This document shows, in pieces, positions 26,383 through 39,575 of a stretch of DNA of 64,000 nucleotides. How positions within the stretch are numbered: the stretch's first letter is position 1; each line of letters starts with the position of its first letter. Position numbers and translations under genes: made by a program. Source of the stretch: an uncultured Marinococcus sp. (lineage in GTDB: Bacteria > Bacillota > Bacilli > Bacillales > Marinococcaceae); the NCBI RefSeq assembly GCF_947493875.1, contig NZ_CANLSU010000007.1:62001-126000 (forward strand). Direction: 5' to 3'. The notes beneath the pieces were generated by a model, which saw only the letters and a list, made by a program, of their open reading frames with translations, had not been told where the DNA came from and made no database searches.

Positions 26383-27268
26383 ACGGACAGAACAATTCAA
26401 TATGCTGGTATAAATTTTCAAACGTCGTCGGCAGATGACCTCCGTATTCCCCGTCGAGATTCAGCTGCATGTCTTCTTCTGCTTCTATACGAAGCTGTTT
26501 CGCTTTAAAATACTTTATTTTAGGATTCTCCAGATGCCGGCCGCGTAATGCCTGGCGCAGCAGCTGGCTGAATTCAAACATTGTCATCTTCTGTACGATC
26601 ATCACATCAAAATAGCCGTCATTATACTCTGCCTGCGGAAGAAGCTTTTCAAAACCGCCGACAGAATTGGTGTTGGATACGAGAAACATTGTAATTTCTT
26701 CCTCGAGAAACTTTCCATCATATTCAACAGTCGTCATCTGCGGCTGCAGGGACCAGAATTTCTCAAACCCCTTAATGAAATAGGCAGCCTGTCCCAGGGC
26801 CGTTTTCAGTCCCTTTGGGGTGTCATAGGTGAGTTCTGTCAGCTTCCCGCCCGCGGCAATATTAATAAAGTATGAGCCATTCGCCTTTCCTATATCAATC
26901 TCCTGGGTGCGCCCGCGTACAAATACGTCACAGACTTCTCCAATTTCTTTTCCCTGCAGGCCAAGAGCACGAGCAAAATCATTCGTCGTTCCAGCAGGAA
27001 TAAGCCCTACTTTGGGACGCCACTCCTGTTCAGCAATTCCGTTGATAACCTCAAAAATAGTTCCGTCCCCGCCTACGGCAATCACGGCTTCGAACCTGTC
27101 CTCCGAGGCGCGGCGTGCCTCATCCCGGGCATCCCCTTCCCCGCGGGTCATAAATGCCGATGTTTCGTACCCTGCCTGCTCCATCCGGTCCAATATATAG
27201 GGCACCTGCCGCTCCATCTGTTCTCTTCCAGACGTTGGATTGTAAATTATTCTTGCTCGTTTTCGCAT
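26381..27268 (-). CDS. dagK: Diacylglycerol kinase, DgkB/YerQ type
   Basis: A 295-residue soluble lipid kinase that phosphorylates diacylglycerol to phosphatidic acid and recycles the diacylglycerol released by lipoteichoic acid synthesis. YNPTSGR near the start and VIAVGGDGTIFEVING (about residues 62-77) form the nucleotide-binding core, and AGTTNDFARALG completes it. Length is close to B. subtilis DgkB. In B. subtilis it lies between gatB and yefA; here accessory genes lie on both sides of it. Confidence 0.9.
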   Translation of the reverse strand: MRKRARIIYNPTSGREQMERQVPYILDRMEQAGYETSAFMTRGEGDARDEARRASEDRFEAVIAVGGDGTIFEVINGIAEQEWRPKVGLIPAGTTNDFARALGLQGKEIGEVCDVFVRGRTQEIDIGKANGSYFINIAAGGKLTELTYDTPKGLKTALGQAAYFIKGFEKFWSLQPQMTTVEYDGKFLEEEITMFLVSNTNSVGGFEKLLPQAEYNDGYFDVMIVQKMTMFEFSQLLRQALRGRHLENPKIKYFKAKQLRIEAEEDMQLNLDGEYGGHLPTTFENLYQHIELFCP

Positions 27269-27384
27269 ATTTTAACCCCTATTACATCGAAGATTTCAAC
27301 TCATTTGAATAATATATAAAAGAACTATCTTTCTCCGCCTTTGTTACATGCGTTACTAATTAATTGTATACTATTGTTAATTCA

Positions 27385-28320
27385 TTAAACAGTAGCAGTT
27401 GTAGGGTCGATACTACCCGGTTGAAAATATGGGCGCTGCGCCAACGCGGCACGCTGAAAACGCAGATAGTTTTGAAGAATAAAGTCATAAAAAATCGTCT
27501 GACCTTTTTCTTCTAAATAAAATAAAGACTTCTCCATACAACGCAGCGCTTCTTTTATATTACCTAAATAATATAAACATATTCCTTTTTGATAATATAA
27601 TTCTCCCAATAAATATAATGACTCTTGCTCATATACGTTTTTAATTCCTTCATCAACAACTTTCAACCCTTCTTTAAATTTATTAGAATTTGCATAAACT
27701 ACACATGTATTAAAATATATTTTTGTTTGCATCGGGCCCCATTGATCTATAGGTAGTTTTTTATACAAAGTTCTTGCTTCATCAAAATATTTAACTGCTT
27801 TACTAAATTCCTTTGTGTCCATAAAAATAGTGCCAAAATTTATTATAATACCTATGTCTTCTTCTGTAATACTCAACGTTTCCGTCTTAAGGTCTCTAGC
27901 TAATTGCAATAATTCTAAGGCTTCTTCTTTTTCATTTGTTAATTTAAAATGTAAAATAGCTCTTTTCCATAATAAAAACTTTTTATGCACTGGCTTTCTA
28001 AAAAGAGGATTTTTTAATTCTTCTCTTATGATATTCATTGCCTCAATGAAATCATAGTCGCGGATTAATTTATCAATTTTATCTTTAGTGTCCCTAATAT
28101 AATTAAATCGTGGAGCTTCATGATCGTCAAAAAAATAACTTATCTTAACCCCTAATTTTATAGCTATCAAATTTAAAATTTCTGCAGTCGGTTGCATTTC
28201 ATTTCTTTCAATTTTGGAAATAGCTTTTTGTGAACATATACTTTTAGCTAGTTCACTTTGGCTAACTTCATAGTATTGTCTTAGATCTTTAAGTTTTGTG
28301 CCCAAAGTCAATATTTCCAT
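27385..28320 (-). CDS. RRNPP-type regulator (XRE helix-turn-helix plus TPR), Rgg/PlcR/NprR-like
   Basis: A 311-residue regulator. Residues 8-62 form an XRE-type helix-turn-helix (LRQYYEVSQSELAKSICSQKAISKIER). The rest is a chain of helix pairs that read as TPR repeats, e.g. AVKYFDEARTLYKKL and ALRCMEKSLFYLEEKG. This layout belongs to regulators that bind an imported peptide pheromone. AGGAGG lies five bases before the ATG. The gene is AT-rich compared with its surroundings apart from its last 70 bases, which suggests transfer. The adjacent divergent gene encodes a short secreted peptide. It is not clearly PlcR, NprR, Rap or AimR. Confidence 0.82.
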   Translation of the reverse strand: MEILTLGTKLKDLRQYYEVSQSELAKSICSQKAISKIERNEMQPTAEILNLIAIKLGVKISYFFDDHEAPRFNYIRDTKDKIDKLIRDYDFIEAMNIIREELKNPLFRKPVHKKFLLWKRAILHFKLTNEKEEALELLQLARDLKTETLSITEEDIGIIINFGTIFMDTKEFSKAVKYFDEARTLYKKLPIDQWGPMQTKIYFNTCVVYANSNKFKEGLKVVDEGIKNVYEQESLYLLGELYYQKGICLYYLGNIKEALRCMEKSLFYLEEKGQTIFYDFILQNYLRFQRAALAQRPYFQPGSIDPTTATV

Positions 28321-28347
28321 AACAACCTCCTGTTTAGTACTATAGTT

Positions 28348-28386
28348 CTTAAGATTTCTATTGTATCATGAATACTGGATCTTAAG
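28348..28386. promoter_or_regulatory. Candidate operator of the peptide-regulator pair
   Basis: CTTAAGAT (28348-28355) and ATCTTAAG (28379-28386) are perfect inverted arms 23 bases apart, and GTAT-N5-ATAC lies between them. The site covers the likely promoter of the regulator gene, whose probable -10 is TATAGT at 28339-28344 on the minus strand. It lies upstream of a weak TAATAT box (28446-28451) of the peptide gene. Confidence 0.4.
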
Positions 28387-28492
28387 GCATTTAATCACCT
28401 CTAAAGCCTGAATTCCCGGAATACACTTTTTTATTAATTGTGTAATAATATGGATAGAGCTTGATTAACTAGTCTTTAGGAGGAATGCAGTA

Positions 28493-28600
28493 ATGTCCAA
28501 AGCGTATTTGTGTAAAATAGCAACCTTTGCCATAATGGCATCATTTGCAGTTGCTGCTGGGGATTTTCAAACTCTAGTCAACCTGCCTGGAGTAGCTTAA
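28493..28600 (+). CDS. Candidate secreted pheromone precursor, 35 residues
   Basis: An open frame of 35 codons starts with ATG nine bases after AGGAGG. The product has a positively charged start (two Lys in the first eight residues), a hydrophobic core (IATFAIMASFAVAA) and a likely signal-peptidase site after VAA, leaving GDFQTLVNLPGVA. This is the layout of Phr, PapR and PhrA-type propeptides. It lies divergently next to the RRNPP-type regulator and ends in its own terminator, as expected for a cognate peptide gene. The sequence of the C-terminal end is not one I recognise. No direct evidence of expression or signalling. Confidence 0.6.
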   Translation: MSKAYLCKIATFAIMASFAVAAGDFQTLVNLPGVA

Positions 28601-28681
28601 TATCTAAGTTCTAAGCGTAAACCGTCACCCTCGACACACGTTTCACACCATTAACCAAGCTTACCCCTGTTATATTTTTGT

Positions 28682-28720
28682 ATCCCTTGCAGTTTAGCTG
28701 GCAGGGGATTCTTTTTTATT
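28682..28720 (+). terminator. Terminator of the peptide gene
   Basis: ATCCCTTGCAG and CTGGCAGGGGAT pair with one bulge and one G-U and are followed by CTTTTTT. It isolates the peptide gene from the gene at 28761. Confidence 0.72.
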
Positions 28721-28760
28721 ACTTATTGCCTGACCATTTATTGGCATAGGAGGAGCGGCC

Positions 28761-29072
28761 ATGCATCCGGACCAACATATTGCTTATTTTGTAGATCAAT
28801 TTTTGTACCAGCTGGATCGTGCGGATGACCCGGCGGAGCTCTGCCAGCTCCGCGACCGCGTATTTGAACACGGGGCCCTGATTGACACGCGCATCCCTTA
28901 TATTGAAATGATGGGAACGATCTGGCATAAACACCCCGCCACTATTCAGAAGGCACTTGAGGAAGAGCCTGTCTGCTACGGGCTTTTGGTTGACATGTTT
29001 GAGCATATTTCTTCGAACCAGTTTGTCTATATGCGCTGGCGCCTCCAGGAATGGGCCAGGCTTTCTGCTTGA
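28761..29072 (+). CDS. Uncharacterised 103-residue protein
   Basis: A short soluble protein that I do not recognise. It is predicted mostly helical, rich in aromatic residues (IAYFVDQFLYQLDRADDP at the start, YMRWRLQEWARL at the end), with two isolated Cys and several His. There is no signal peptide. The reading frame is credible because AGGAGG lies eight bases before the ATG and base composition returns to the genome's norm here. It lies 0.16 kb after the peptide gene's terminator and 73 bases before a GNAT gene, with which it may form a unit. Confidence 0.68.
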   Translation: MHPDQHIAYFVDQFLYQLDRADDPAELCQLRDRVFEHGALIDTRIPYIEMMGTIWHKHPATIQKALEEEPVCYGLLVDMFEHISSNQFVYMRWRLQEWARLSA

Positions 29073-29145
29073 TTCGAAAAAGGGTTATATTCGGGAAAAT
29101 ATCGGGAAAATACTCTCCACCTATAGTTTTCGGAGGGGATAAAAA

Positions 29146-29733
29146 ATGGCTGAGTTTACCGTGGATTCCCAAATGTACCTTCGCCCGTTTAAGGAACACG
29201 ATGCTCCCGACTACCTGCAGCTCGTCGAAGCCAACCGTTCTTATTTACGGCACTGGCTTCCCTGGGTCGATAAGACACGCGAACTGCGTGACGTACTCCG
29301 CTTTTTTGAATACCGGTCCAGGCTAGCCCGCCGCGGCACCTCCTATACATTTGGTATCTGGTATGAAGGCAGGCTCGCCGGTGCGATCAGCTTCAACCAC
29401 GTGTACCGGCTGACCCGGCGCACCGTTATTGGCTACTGGCTCGCCGCCCCCTTTCAGGGCAGAGGCATTATGACCCGGGCGGTACAGACATTGACTGATT
29501 ATGCCTTTCAGGATATTCATCTCCGGCGTGTGGATATTTGTGTCGCTCCAAATAACCGTCCCAGCCGTTCGATTCCGGAGCGGCTCGGCTTTGAAAAATA
29601 TAAATACGTGCGTAACGCTGAATGGCTGTATGATCATTACGTCGATCACGTTGTCTATACCATGCGTTCACGCTTTTGGTTTCCGGCCATTCTAGGTACC
29701 GGAATGGAGCATACAAAAACCCCGCAGTTTTAA
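29146..29733 (+). CDS. RimJ/RimL-type GNAT acetyltransferase (YdaF-like)
   Basis: A 195-residue GNAT, the second YdaF-like enzyme in the window. It shares with the copy at 3842 the start signature for N-terminal amino-acid acetyltransferases (LVEANRSYLRHWLPWVD), the acetyl-CoA loop FQGRGIMTRAV and the late NNRPSRSIPERLGFEKY. AGGGG precedes the ATG. The C terminus is about 15 residues longer than in that copy. Acceptor unknown; a ribosomal protein is possible by homology. Confidence 0.82.
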   Translation: MAEFTVDSQMYLRPFKEHDAPDYLQLVEANRSYLRHWLPWVDKTRELRDVLRFFEYRSRLARRGTSYTFGIWYEGRLAGAISFNHVYRLTRRTVIGYWLAAPFQGRGIMTRAVQTLTDYAFQDIHLRRVDICVAPNNRPSRSIPERLGFEKYKYVRNAEWLYDHYVDHVVYTMRSRFWFPAILGTGMEHTKTPQF

Positions 29734-29750
29734 AACTGCGGGGTTTTTGT
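29713..29750. terminator. Bidirectional terminator
   Basis: A perfect palindrome with arms ACAAAAACCCCGCAGTTTT separates the GNAT gene from the convergent gatB. Confidence 0.93.
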
Positions 29751-29751
29751 A

Positions 29752-31188
29752 TTAGCGCTGTTCCATACCCTCAAGAATTAAAGAGTTCACCATTTGCGGG
29801 TTGGCTTTCCCCTTCGTTTCCTTCATCACCTGGCCGACTAAGAAGCCGAGCGCTTTGTCTTTTCCGTTTTTGTAGTCTTCGATCGACTGCGGATTGTTAT
29901 CCAGTATACCATCGACGACCTGCTTAAGCTCTCCTTCATCAGAGATCTGCATAAGTCCTTTGTCTTTTACGATCTGTTCCGGATCGCCGCCCTGCTCCAT
30001 TACATCTGCAAAAACCTGCTTGGCAATTTTGCTTGAAATGGTGCCCTTTTCAATGAGTTCAATCAGCTTGGCGAGCGACTGCGGCGTGAGCGCGGTCTCT
30101 TCGATATCCATATCGTTGTTGTTTAAATACCCGCTTACCTCACCCATCAGCCAGTTGGCCGTGAGCTTGCTGTCCGCTCCGGCCTCAACAGTTTCCTGGA
30201 AAAAGTCTGCGATTGCCTTGGACTGCACCAGCACCGAGGCGTCGTATTCGGAAAGACCGAAGTCCTCGATATAACGCTTCTTCCGGGCGTCCGGCAGCTC
30301 GGGAATTAGTGAACGGATTCGTGATTTCCAGTCTTCATCAATATAGTAAGTGACCAGGTCCGGCTCCGGGAAGTAACGGTAATCGTCCGAACCTTCTTTG
30401 ATACGCATCAGAATCGTTTCTTTTTTCGCATCATCCCACCGACGCGTTTCCTGCAGTACTTCCCCGCCGGCAAGCAGTTCTTTTTCCTGGCGCTCTTCTT
30501 CAAACGACAGCCCTTTTTGTACATTCGTAAATGAGTTCAGGTTTTTCAGCTCGGTTTTTGTGCCGAATTCCTCCTGGCCGGCCGGACGGATGGAAATATT
30601 CGCATCACAACGGAGCGATCCTTCTTCCATTTTGCAGTCGGACACGTCGGTATACTGCAGAATCGCTTTTAGTTTTTCCAGATAGGCGTAGCCTTCCTCG
30701 GGCGTTGTAATATCCGGTTCTGATACGATTTCAATCAGAGGTGTGCCGACACGGTTAAAGTCCACCAGAGAGTGGTCGCCGTCTTCGTCGTGCGTGAGCT
30801 TTCCGGCATCTTCTTCCATGTGAATACGGGTGATACCGATACGCTTCGGCCCGTTTTCTTCTGTTTCAATGTCGATCCAGCCGTTTTCCCCGATCGGCTG
30901 GTCAAACTGGGAAATTTGATATGCCTTTGGGTTATCGGGATAAAAATAGTTTTTCCGGTCGAATTTCGTTTCTGCGGCAATGTCGCAGTTCAATGCGAGC
31001 GCTGCTTTCATGGCGAAGTTAACCGCCTGCTCGTTCAAAACCGGCAGCACTCCCGGATGGCCCAGGCAGACCGGGCACGTATGCGTATTCGGAGGAGCAC
31101 CAAATTCGGTTGAGCAGTTGCAGAAAATCTTTGTGTTTGTTTTTAACTCTGCATGGACTTCGAGTCCAATGATTGTTTCAAAGTTCAT
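29752..31188 (-). CDS. gatB: Asp/Glu-tRNA amidotransferase subunit B
   Basis: A 478-residue subunit of the GatCAB complex, which converts misacylated Glu-tRNA(Gln) or Asp-tRNA(Asn) to the amides. GatB binds the tRNA and does the ATP-dependent activation. The start [15 protein letters not shown], the zinc-site region CNCSTEFG and [15 protein letters not shown], and the C-terminal YqeY-like tail are recognisable. The ATG at 31188 was preferred to the longer frame: GGAGG lies ten bases upstream and the protein then has the length of B. subtilis GatB. Last gene of gatCAB. Confidence 0.95.
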   Translation of the reverse strand: MNFETIIGLEVHAELKTNTKIFCNCSTEFGAPPNTHTCPVCLGHPGVLPVLNEQAVNFAMKAALALNCDIAAETKFDRKNYFYPDNPKAYQISQFDQPIGENGWIDIETEENGPKRIGITRIHMEEDAGKLTHDEDGDHSLVDFNRVGTPLIEIVSEPDITTPEEGYAYLEKLKAILQYTDVSDCKMEEGSLRCDANISIRPAGQEEFGTKTELKNLNSFTNVQKGLSFEEERQEKELLAGGEVLQETRRWDDAKKETILMRIKEGSDDYRYFPEPDLVTYYIDEDWKSRIRSLIPELPDARKKRYIEDFGLSEYDASVLVQSKAIADFFQETVEAGADSKLTANWLMGEVSGYLNNNDMDIEETALTPQSLAKLIELIEKGTISSKIAKQVFADVMEQGGDPEQIVKDKGLMQISDEGELKQVVDGILDNNPQSIEDYKNGKDKALGFLVGQVMKETKGKANPQMVNSLILEGMEQR

Positions 31189-31204
31189 GGTCCTGGTTCC
31201 TCCC

Positions 31205-32662
31205 CTATAATTCCGGTCTGGCTTTATGGTGTTCAGTTGTCTGCTCAAAAGCGTGAGCAACTGTATAAATCGTTTCTTCAGCAAACGGCTTGGCGATAAT
31301 CTGCAGGCCTACCGGCATATTGTCCGAGAAGCCGCACGGCACAGAAATCGCCGGAATGCCCGCCAGGTTTACCGGAATGGTTAGAATATCGTTGGCGTAC
31401 ATGGTGAGCGGGTCATCGAGCTGTTCCCCGAGTTTAAACGCAGTCGTCGGTGCCGTTGGCCCAACGATGACGTCGTAATCGGCAAATACTTTTTCGAAAT
31501 CCCGGCGGATGAGCGTCCGTACCTGCTGAGCCTTTTTATAGTAGGCATCATAATAACCGGCGCTCAAAGCAAATGTTCCGAGCATGATCCGGCGCTTTAC
31601 TTCTTCGCCGAAGCCTTTGCTGCGGGTTTCTTTGTACATTTCCACCAGGTCTTTCGCGTTTTCATCGCGAACACCGTAACGGACACCGTCAAAGCGGGCC
31701 AGGTTGGCTGAAGCCTCTGAAGAAGCGATTAAATAGTAGGCAGCAACTGCATATTTTGAATGCGGCAGGGAGACCTCCTCCCACACTGCACCCTGATCCT
31801 CTAAAACCTTCAGCGCTTCAAGCACCCGTTGTTTGACGCCTTCATCCACGCCTTCACCGATGTATTCAGATGGCACACCAATTTTCAGGCCCTTGACGTC
31901 CTTGCCCAGTGCCTCCAGATAATTTGGCACCTGTACATCGGCAGAGGTGGAGTCGTTCTCCGAATGGCCGGCAATCTGCTGCAATACGTAAGCATTATCC
32001 TCCACGGAGCGGGTAAGCGGCCCAATCTGATCCAGGGAAGAAGCGAAAGCAACAAGACCATACCGCGATACGCGTCCGTAGGTAGGCTTCAAGCCGACAA
32101 CTCCGCAGTAGGACGCCGGCTGGCGGATGGATCCGCCCGTGTCCGACCCTAATGAAAACAGGACTTCGCCGGCTGCCACTGAGGCTGCCGAACCGCCGCT
32201 CGAACCGCCTGGAACGTACTCAGTGTTCCACGGATTTCTCGTTTCCTGCACACCGGAGTTCTCCGTCGAGGATCCCATGGCGAATTCGTCCATGTTCAGC
32301 TTCCCGACGGTTACCGTTTCTGCCTCTCCAAGCTTATCCATCACGGTCGCATTATGAACCGGGTCAAAGTTTGCAAGCAGCTGGCTCGCGCAGGTGGTCC
32401 GCAGGTCCTGGGTGATGATATTATCTTTAATACCTGCTGGCATGCCGAACAAAAATGGAACCTCACCGCCGTTTTGAATCTGCTTGTCGAGCTTTTCAGC
32501 CTGTGCGAGTGCCCGGTCTTCGTTTAACGTTAAAAACGCTTTTACATCTGTGTCTACTTCACGAATACGCGCAAATGAGGCTTCCACCAGTTCGGCGACA
32601 GTTACTTCCTGATTTTTTATCTTTGTATGTAACGACGCTACATTTTCTTCCAAAATGGACAT
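31205..32662 (-). CDS. gatA: Asp/Glu-tRNA amidotransferase subunit A
   Basis: A 485-residue amidase-signature protein, the glutaminase subunit of GatCAB. The Ser-Ser-Lys triad is visible: Lys in GIKDNI, Ser in [14 protein letters not shown] and the nucleophile in [13 protein letters not shown]. It releases ammonia from glutamine and channels it to GatB. Seventeen bases separate it from gatC and 16 from gatB, so the three form an operon. Length equals that of B. subtilis GatA. Confidence 0.96.
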   Translation of the reverse strand: MSILEENVASLHTKIKNQEVTVAELVEASFARIREVDTDVKAFLTLNEDRALAQAEKLDKQIQNGGEVPFLFGMPAGIKDNIITQDLRTTCASQLLANFDPVHNATVMDKLGEAETVTVGKLNMDEFAMGSSTENSGVQETRNPWNTEYVPGGSSGGSAASVAAGEVLFSLGSDTGGSIRQPASYCGVVGLKPTYGRVSRYGLVAFASSLDQIGPLTRSVEDNAYVLQQIAGHSENDSTSADVQVPNYLEALGKDVKGLKIGVPSEYIGEGVDEGVKQRVLEALKVLEDQGAVWEEVSLPHSKYAVAAYYLIASSEASANLARFDGVRYGVRDENAKDLVEMYKETRSKGFGEEVKRRIMLGTFALSAGYYDAYYKKAQQVRTLIRRDFEKVFADYDVIVGPTAPTTAFKLGEQLDDPLTMYANDILTIPVNLAGIPAISVPCGFSDNMPVGLQIIAKPFAEETIYTVAHAFEQTTEHHKARPEL

Positions 32663-32679
32663 ACGTTATCTCCCTTCTT

Positions 32680-32970
32680 TTACTCCAGCACGGATGGTAC
32701 TTTGACCTGGCCGTCTTTTTGGTCCGGAGCATTTTTCAATGCTTCCTCCCGGTCAAGCGATGGTTGAATAGTATCTTCACGCAGTACGTTGTGGATATCC
32801 AGTACGTGGGATGTCGGCTCTACGTCAGTCGTATCAAGCTCCTCGAGCTGTTCAGCAAATCCAATAATCGCATCAAGCTCTTCGGTCAGCTTTTCCAGAT
32901 CCTCATCCGAAACGGAAAGTCTTGCCAGATGGGCCACGTGCTTCACGTCTTCTTTTGAAATATGAGCCAT
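32680..32970 (-). CDS. gatC: Asp/Glu-tRNA amidotransferase subunit C
   Basis: A 96-residue subunit that wraps around GatA and GatB and stabilises the complex. The opening [22 protein letters not shown] is characteristic of GatC, and the C terminus ends in the usual [19 protein letters not shown] motif. GGAGG precedes the ATG. First gene of gatCAB, separated by a terminator from camS upstream. Confidence 0.95.
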   Translation of the reverse strand: MAHISKEDVKHVAHLARLSVSDEDLEKLTEELDAIIGFAEQLEELDTTDVEPTSHVLDIHNVLREDTIQPSLDREEALKNAPDQKDGQVKVPSVLE

Positions 32971-33041
32971 CGGTTTTTCCTCCTTTAAATGCTTCTATCG
33001 TTCTTCTGTTGTGACAATACTCTGATCATATCAAAGAAAAA

Positions 33042-33076
33042 GGAAAGCGGGCAACTGTGCCCACTTCCCGCGTTCA
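33042..33076 (-). terminator. Terminator of camS
   Basis: GCGGG and CCCGC arms with an inner GGGC/GCCC pair run into a T-rich stretch on the minus strand, just after the camS stop codon. Confidence 0.65.
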
Positions 33077-33080
33077 CAAA

Positions 33081-34283
33081 TTACTCATTGTAGACGTGAA
33101 CGTACATATCTTCTCCCGGTTCTTTTGTAATTAACGCTTCCTGGCCGGAGGAAGAATTAATATTCACTTCAACTTCAAGCCCGTCTGGAAAAATGTCTTC
33201 TGTTTTGTCCGCCACGTGCTGAGTAAAGGCAATAATTTCTGTTTTACTGTAAAATTGAATTGGGATATCAATCGTCAGGCTGTCGAGTTCGCCGTTGACG
33301 TAATGACCTTCTCCAACCACACCGACTGTAGTTTCAAAAAAGCTGTTCACTTCGTTACTAAACTCATCAAACATTTCGGAATCCGCACGATTATTTTCCT
33401 CTGCTTCCGAGGATGGGAACAGGTAGTTTGATTCATTTAACTCATTCCAGTTTCCAGGTTCCTGTCCCGGATCAGCCATACCAGTGGCAATAAACGTTCC
33501 CGGCACGCTCGAATCCCGCGGCGCCTCCTGGAAGACGGTAAACATGATCGGCACTTCTTCAATCTGTTCCGCATTATCCCGTTTTTCGTTTCGCAGGCGC
33601 TCAGTAATTTCTCCTGCAATACGCTTGGCATCCTCAAGAGCATTTTCTTCACTGATGGATTCCTCGAGCCACGGGCCATATGTACCGTCTTCATTCTCTT
33701 CGCGGAAGTAATATGTTTCATTCATTGACAGCCCTATGACAATGCCGCCAAGTTCAAGACCATCGCTTCCCTCTTCCATATAGTTATGTTCAAGCAGATT
33801 GGACATTGTTCTTGGTTCGCCACGCTCACGTTCCTCAAACCCGTCACCTTTACTGCCGGCAAGCGGAGGATTCAGCCCCTTCGGCCTCGTTGTCGGTTCG
33901 CCGTCCTCTTCCTCGCCTTCCCGGAGCAGCCAGTTGTTTAATTCACTGCGTTCAATGATCTGGCCTTCCCGGAAGTAATAATTGTCCTGGCTGAACTCTT
34001 CCGAAGCAAGCTCCTGCATACCTATTTCCATCCGCTCAAGATCAAAGCGGTTATAAACAATGGCGTTGCTGAGCCCCCGGGATTCACCCGTTACGTATTG
34101 GCCATCGTCAGTGAGCACCGCCCGGTAGTACTCATCCAGACTTGGAATGCCGGCACTAAGCGACAAATCTTCTTCTGATTCCGGCTGGGAGTTCTCTGAT
34201 TCAGATTCCCCCCCGCCAAACAACCCACACCCTGATAATGCAAACACGGAAGCAGCTATAACTAAGCCGGCTCTTTTCCGCAT
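33081..34283 (-). CDS. camS: CamS-family lipoprotein (YerH)
   Basis: A 400-residue secreted lipoprotein. The start is KRAGLVIAASVFALSGCG, a signal peptide with the lipobox LSGC, so the Cys near residue 18 is lipidated. It is related to enterococcal/staphylococcal CamS, whose signal peptide is the source of a sex pheromone, and to B. subtilis YerH. Function of the mature part is unknown. The internal ATG at 34283 has GGAGG ten bases upstream, and starting there puts the signal peptide at the N terminus. It follows ligA, as in B. subtilis. Confidence 0.88.
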   Translation of the reverse strand: MRKRAGLVIAASVFALSGCGLFGGGESESENSQPESEEDLSLSAGIPSLDEYYRAVLTDDGQYVTGESRGLSNAIVYNRFDLERMEIGMQELASEEFSQDNYYFREGQIIERSELNNWLLREGEEEDGEPTTRPKGLNPPLAGSKGDGFEERERGEPRTMSNLLEHNYMEEGSDGLELGGIVIGLSMNETYYFREENEDGTYGPWLEESISEENALEDAKRIAGEITERLRNEKRDNAEQIEEVPIMFTVFQEAPRDSSVPGTFIATGMADPGQEPGNWNELNESNYLFPSSEAEENNRADSEMFDEFSNEVNSFFETTVGVVGEGHYVNGELDSLTIDIPIQFYSKTEIIAFTQHVADKTEDIFPDGLEVEVNINSSSGQEALITKEPGEDMYVHVYNE

Positions 34284-34416
34284 GATATCATTTCCTCCAT
34301 TCCCGGCGTTTCCTTCCAGATGTTTTTTCTTTTGCGTCCAGAGGTTCACATTTTTTCTTTCTATTTTCTATCTTAGAAGGTATATCCGAGTGAAACAAGA
34401 TACTTTTATCTTCTTT

Positions 34417-38657
<4,241 letters not shown>

Positions 38658-38729
38658 GATGCCACCGCCTTTCATAAGTGTTAAGGAACATATGTTCCTG
38701 TACAGTATACCGAATATTTGTGATTCACG

Positions 38730-39416
38730 CTACGCTCTGGCTGCCTTAACGGTCTGCACTGCTTTTTTGATATCCTCATACACAATGTCTCCGACTACAA
38801 TCGTGTCGGCATAAGCAGCCATCTCCGCCGCCTGCTCCTTCGAACGAATGCCGCCGCCGTAAAAAAGCCTTGCTTCGTTTAATGTTTTACGTGCTTCCTG
38901 GACCATTCGTACGTCTCCGTACATCCCGCTGTATTCTATATAAAATATCGGAAGATGAAATAAACGGTCCGCCATCGCGGCGTATGCTTCAATATCTTCC
39001 TCCATCTGTTCTGTCTTTGCATCTGTCAATACTGCAGCCTTAGCTTCTGGATTTAAAATACAGTAGCCCTCTGCAAGCACTTCCTCCTGCTCGAGGGCCG
39101 GCCCCATCTTCTTCAGTGCCTCCTGATGCATACCGGTAATCCAGCGTACGTCCCCGGCGTTTAACACCGTTGGCACGAGATAGCAGTCAAACCCGGGCGT
39201 TACCGCCTCTATATTTGAAATTTCAAGCGCACATGCGACCGGGAATCTCCGCACCCGGGCCAGAAGGTTCAATGTATTATCAAGCGTGACTCCGTCGCTT
39301 CCTCCTACAATCACCGCGTCTGTTCCCGATTCACATATTAGTTCTAAATCTTCGTCGCTGATCGTCTTCGCTGGATCCAGCTTGAAGGCATGTTCCCATT
39401 CTGAATATGATAGCAT
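38730..39416 (-). CDS. pcrB: Heptaprenylglyceryl phosphate synthase
   Basis: A 228-residue TIM-barrel enzyme that transfers heptaprenyl pyrophosphate to sn-glycerol 1-phosphate, making archaeal-type ether lipid in Bacillus. ICESGTDAVIVGGSDGVT near the start, YIEYSGMYG and FYGGGIRSKEQA for phosphate binding are present. The ATG two codons into the longest frame is used, because it lines up with the B. subtilis protein (228 residues) and has GGGAG nine bases upstream. First gene of the pcrBA-ligA operon. Confidence 0.94.
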   Translation of the reverse strand: MLSYSEWEHAFKLDPAKTISDEDLELICESGTDAVIVGGSDGVTLDNTLNLLARVRRFPVACALEISNIEAVTPGFDCYLVPTVLNAGDVRWITGMHQEALKKMGPALEQEEVLAEGYCILNPEAKAAVLTDAKTEQMEEDIEAYAAMADRLFHLPIFYIEYSGMYGDVRMVQEARKTLNEARLFYGGGIRSKEQAAEMAAYADTIVVGDIVYEDIKKAVQTVKAARA

Positions 39417-39575
39417 CCTCATGTACTCCCTTTATGAAAATAGATAAGTCCGGACAGAAGGCGTCTGGTGCTTGAAGCGGCCAAACATTCCGGGCCTTTC
39501 CGCTTTTCGTTCTTCAGTCTTTCATTATACCAAATCCACCGCTGTTACTAAATAAACTTATTTGGCTGCCGCCGC

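Noticed and set aside
28321-28492. PlcR box in the peptide-regulator gap
   Set aside because: No TATG-N8-CATA palindrome was found, so the regulator is not assigned to the PlcR regulon type.
29713-29750. Perfect palindrome as a mobile-element or recombination site
   Set aside because: It lies between convergent genes with T runs on both sides, so a bidirectional terminator explains it.
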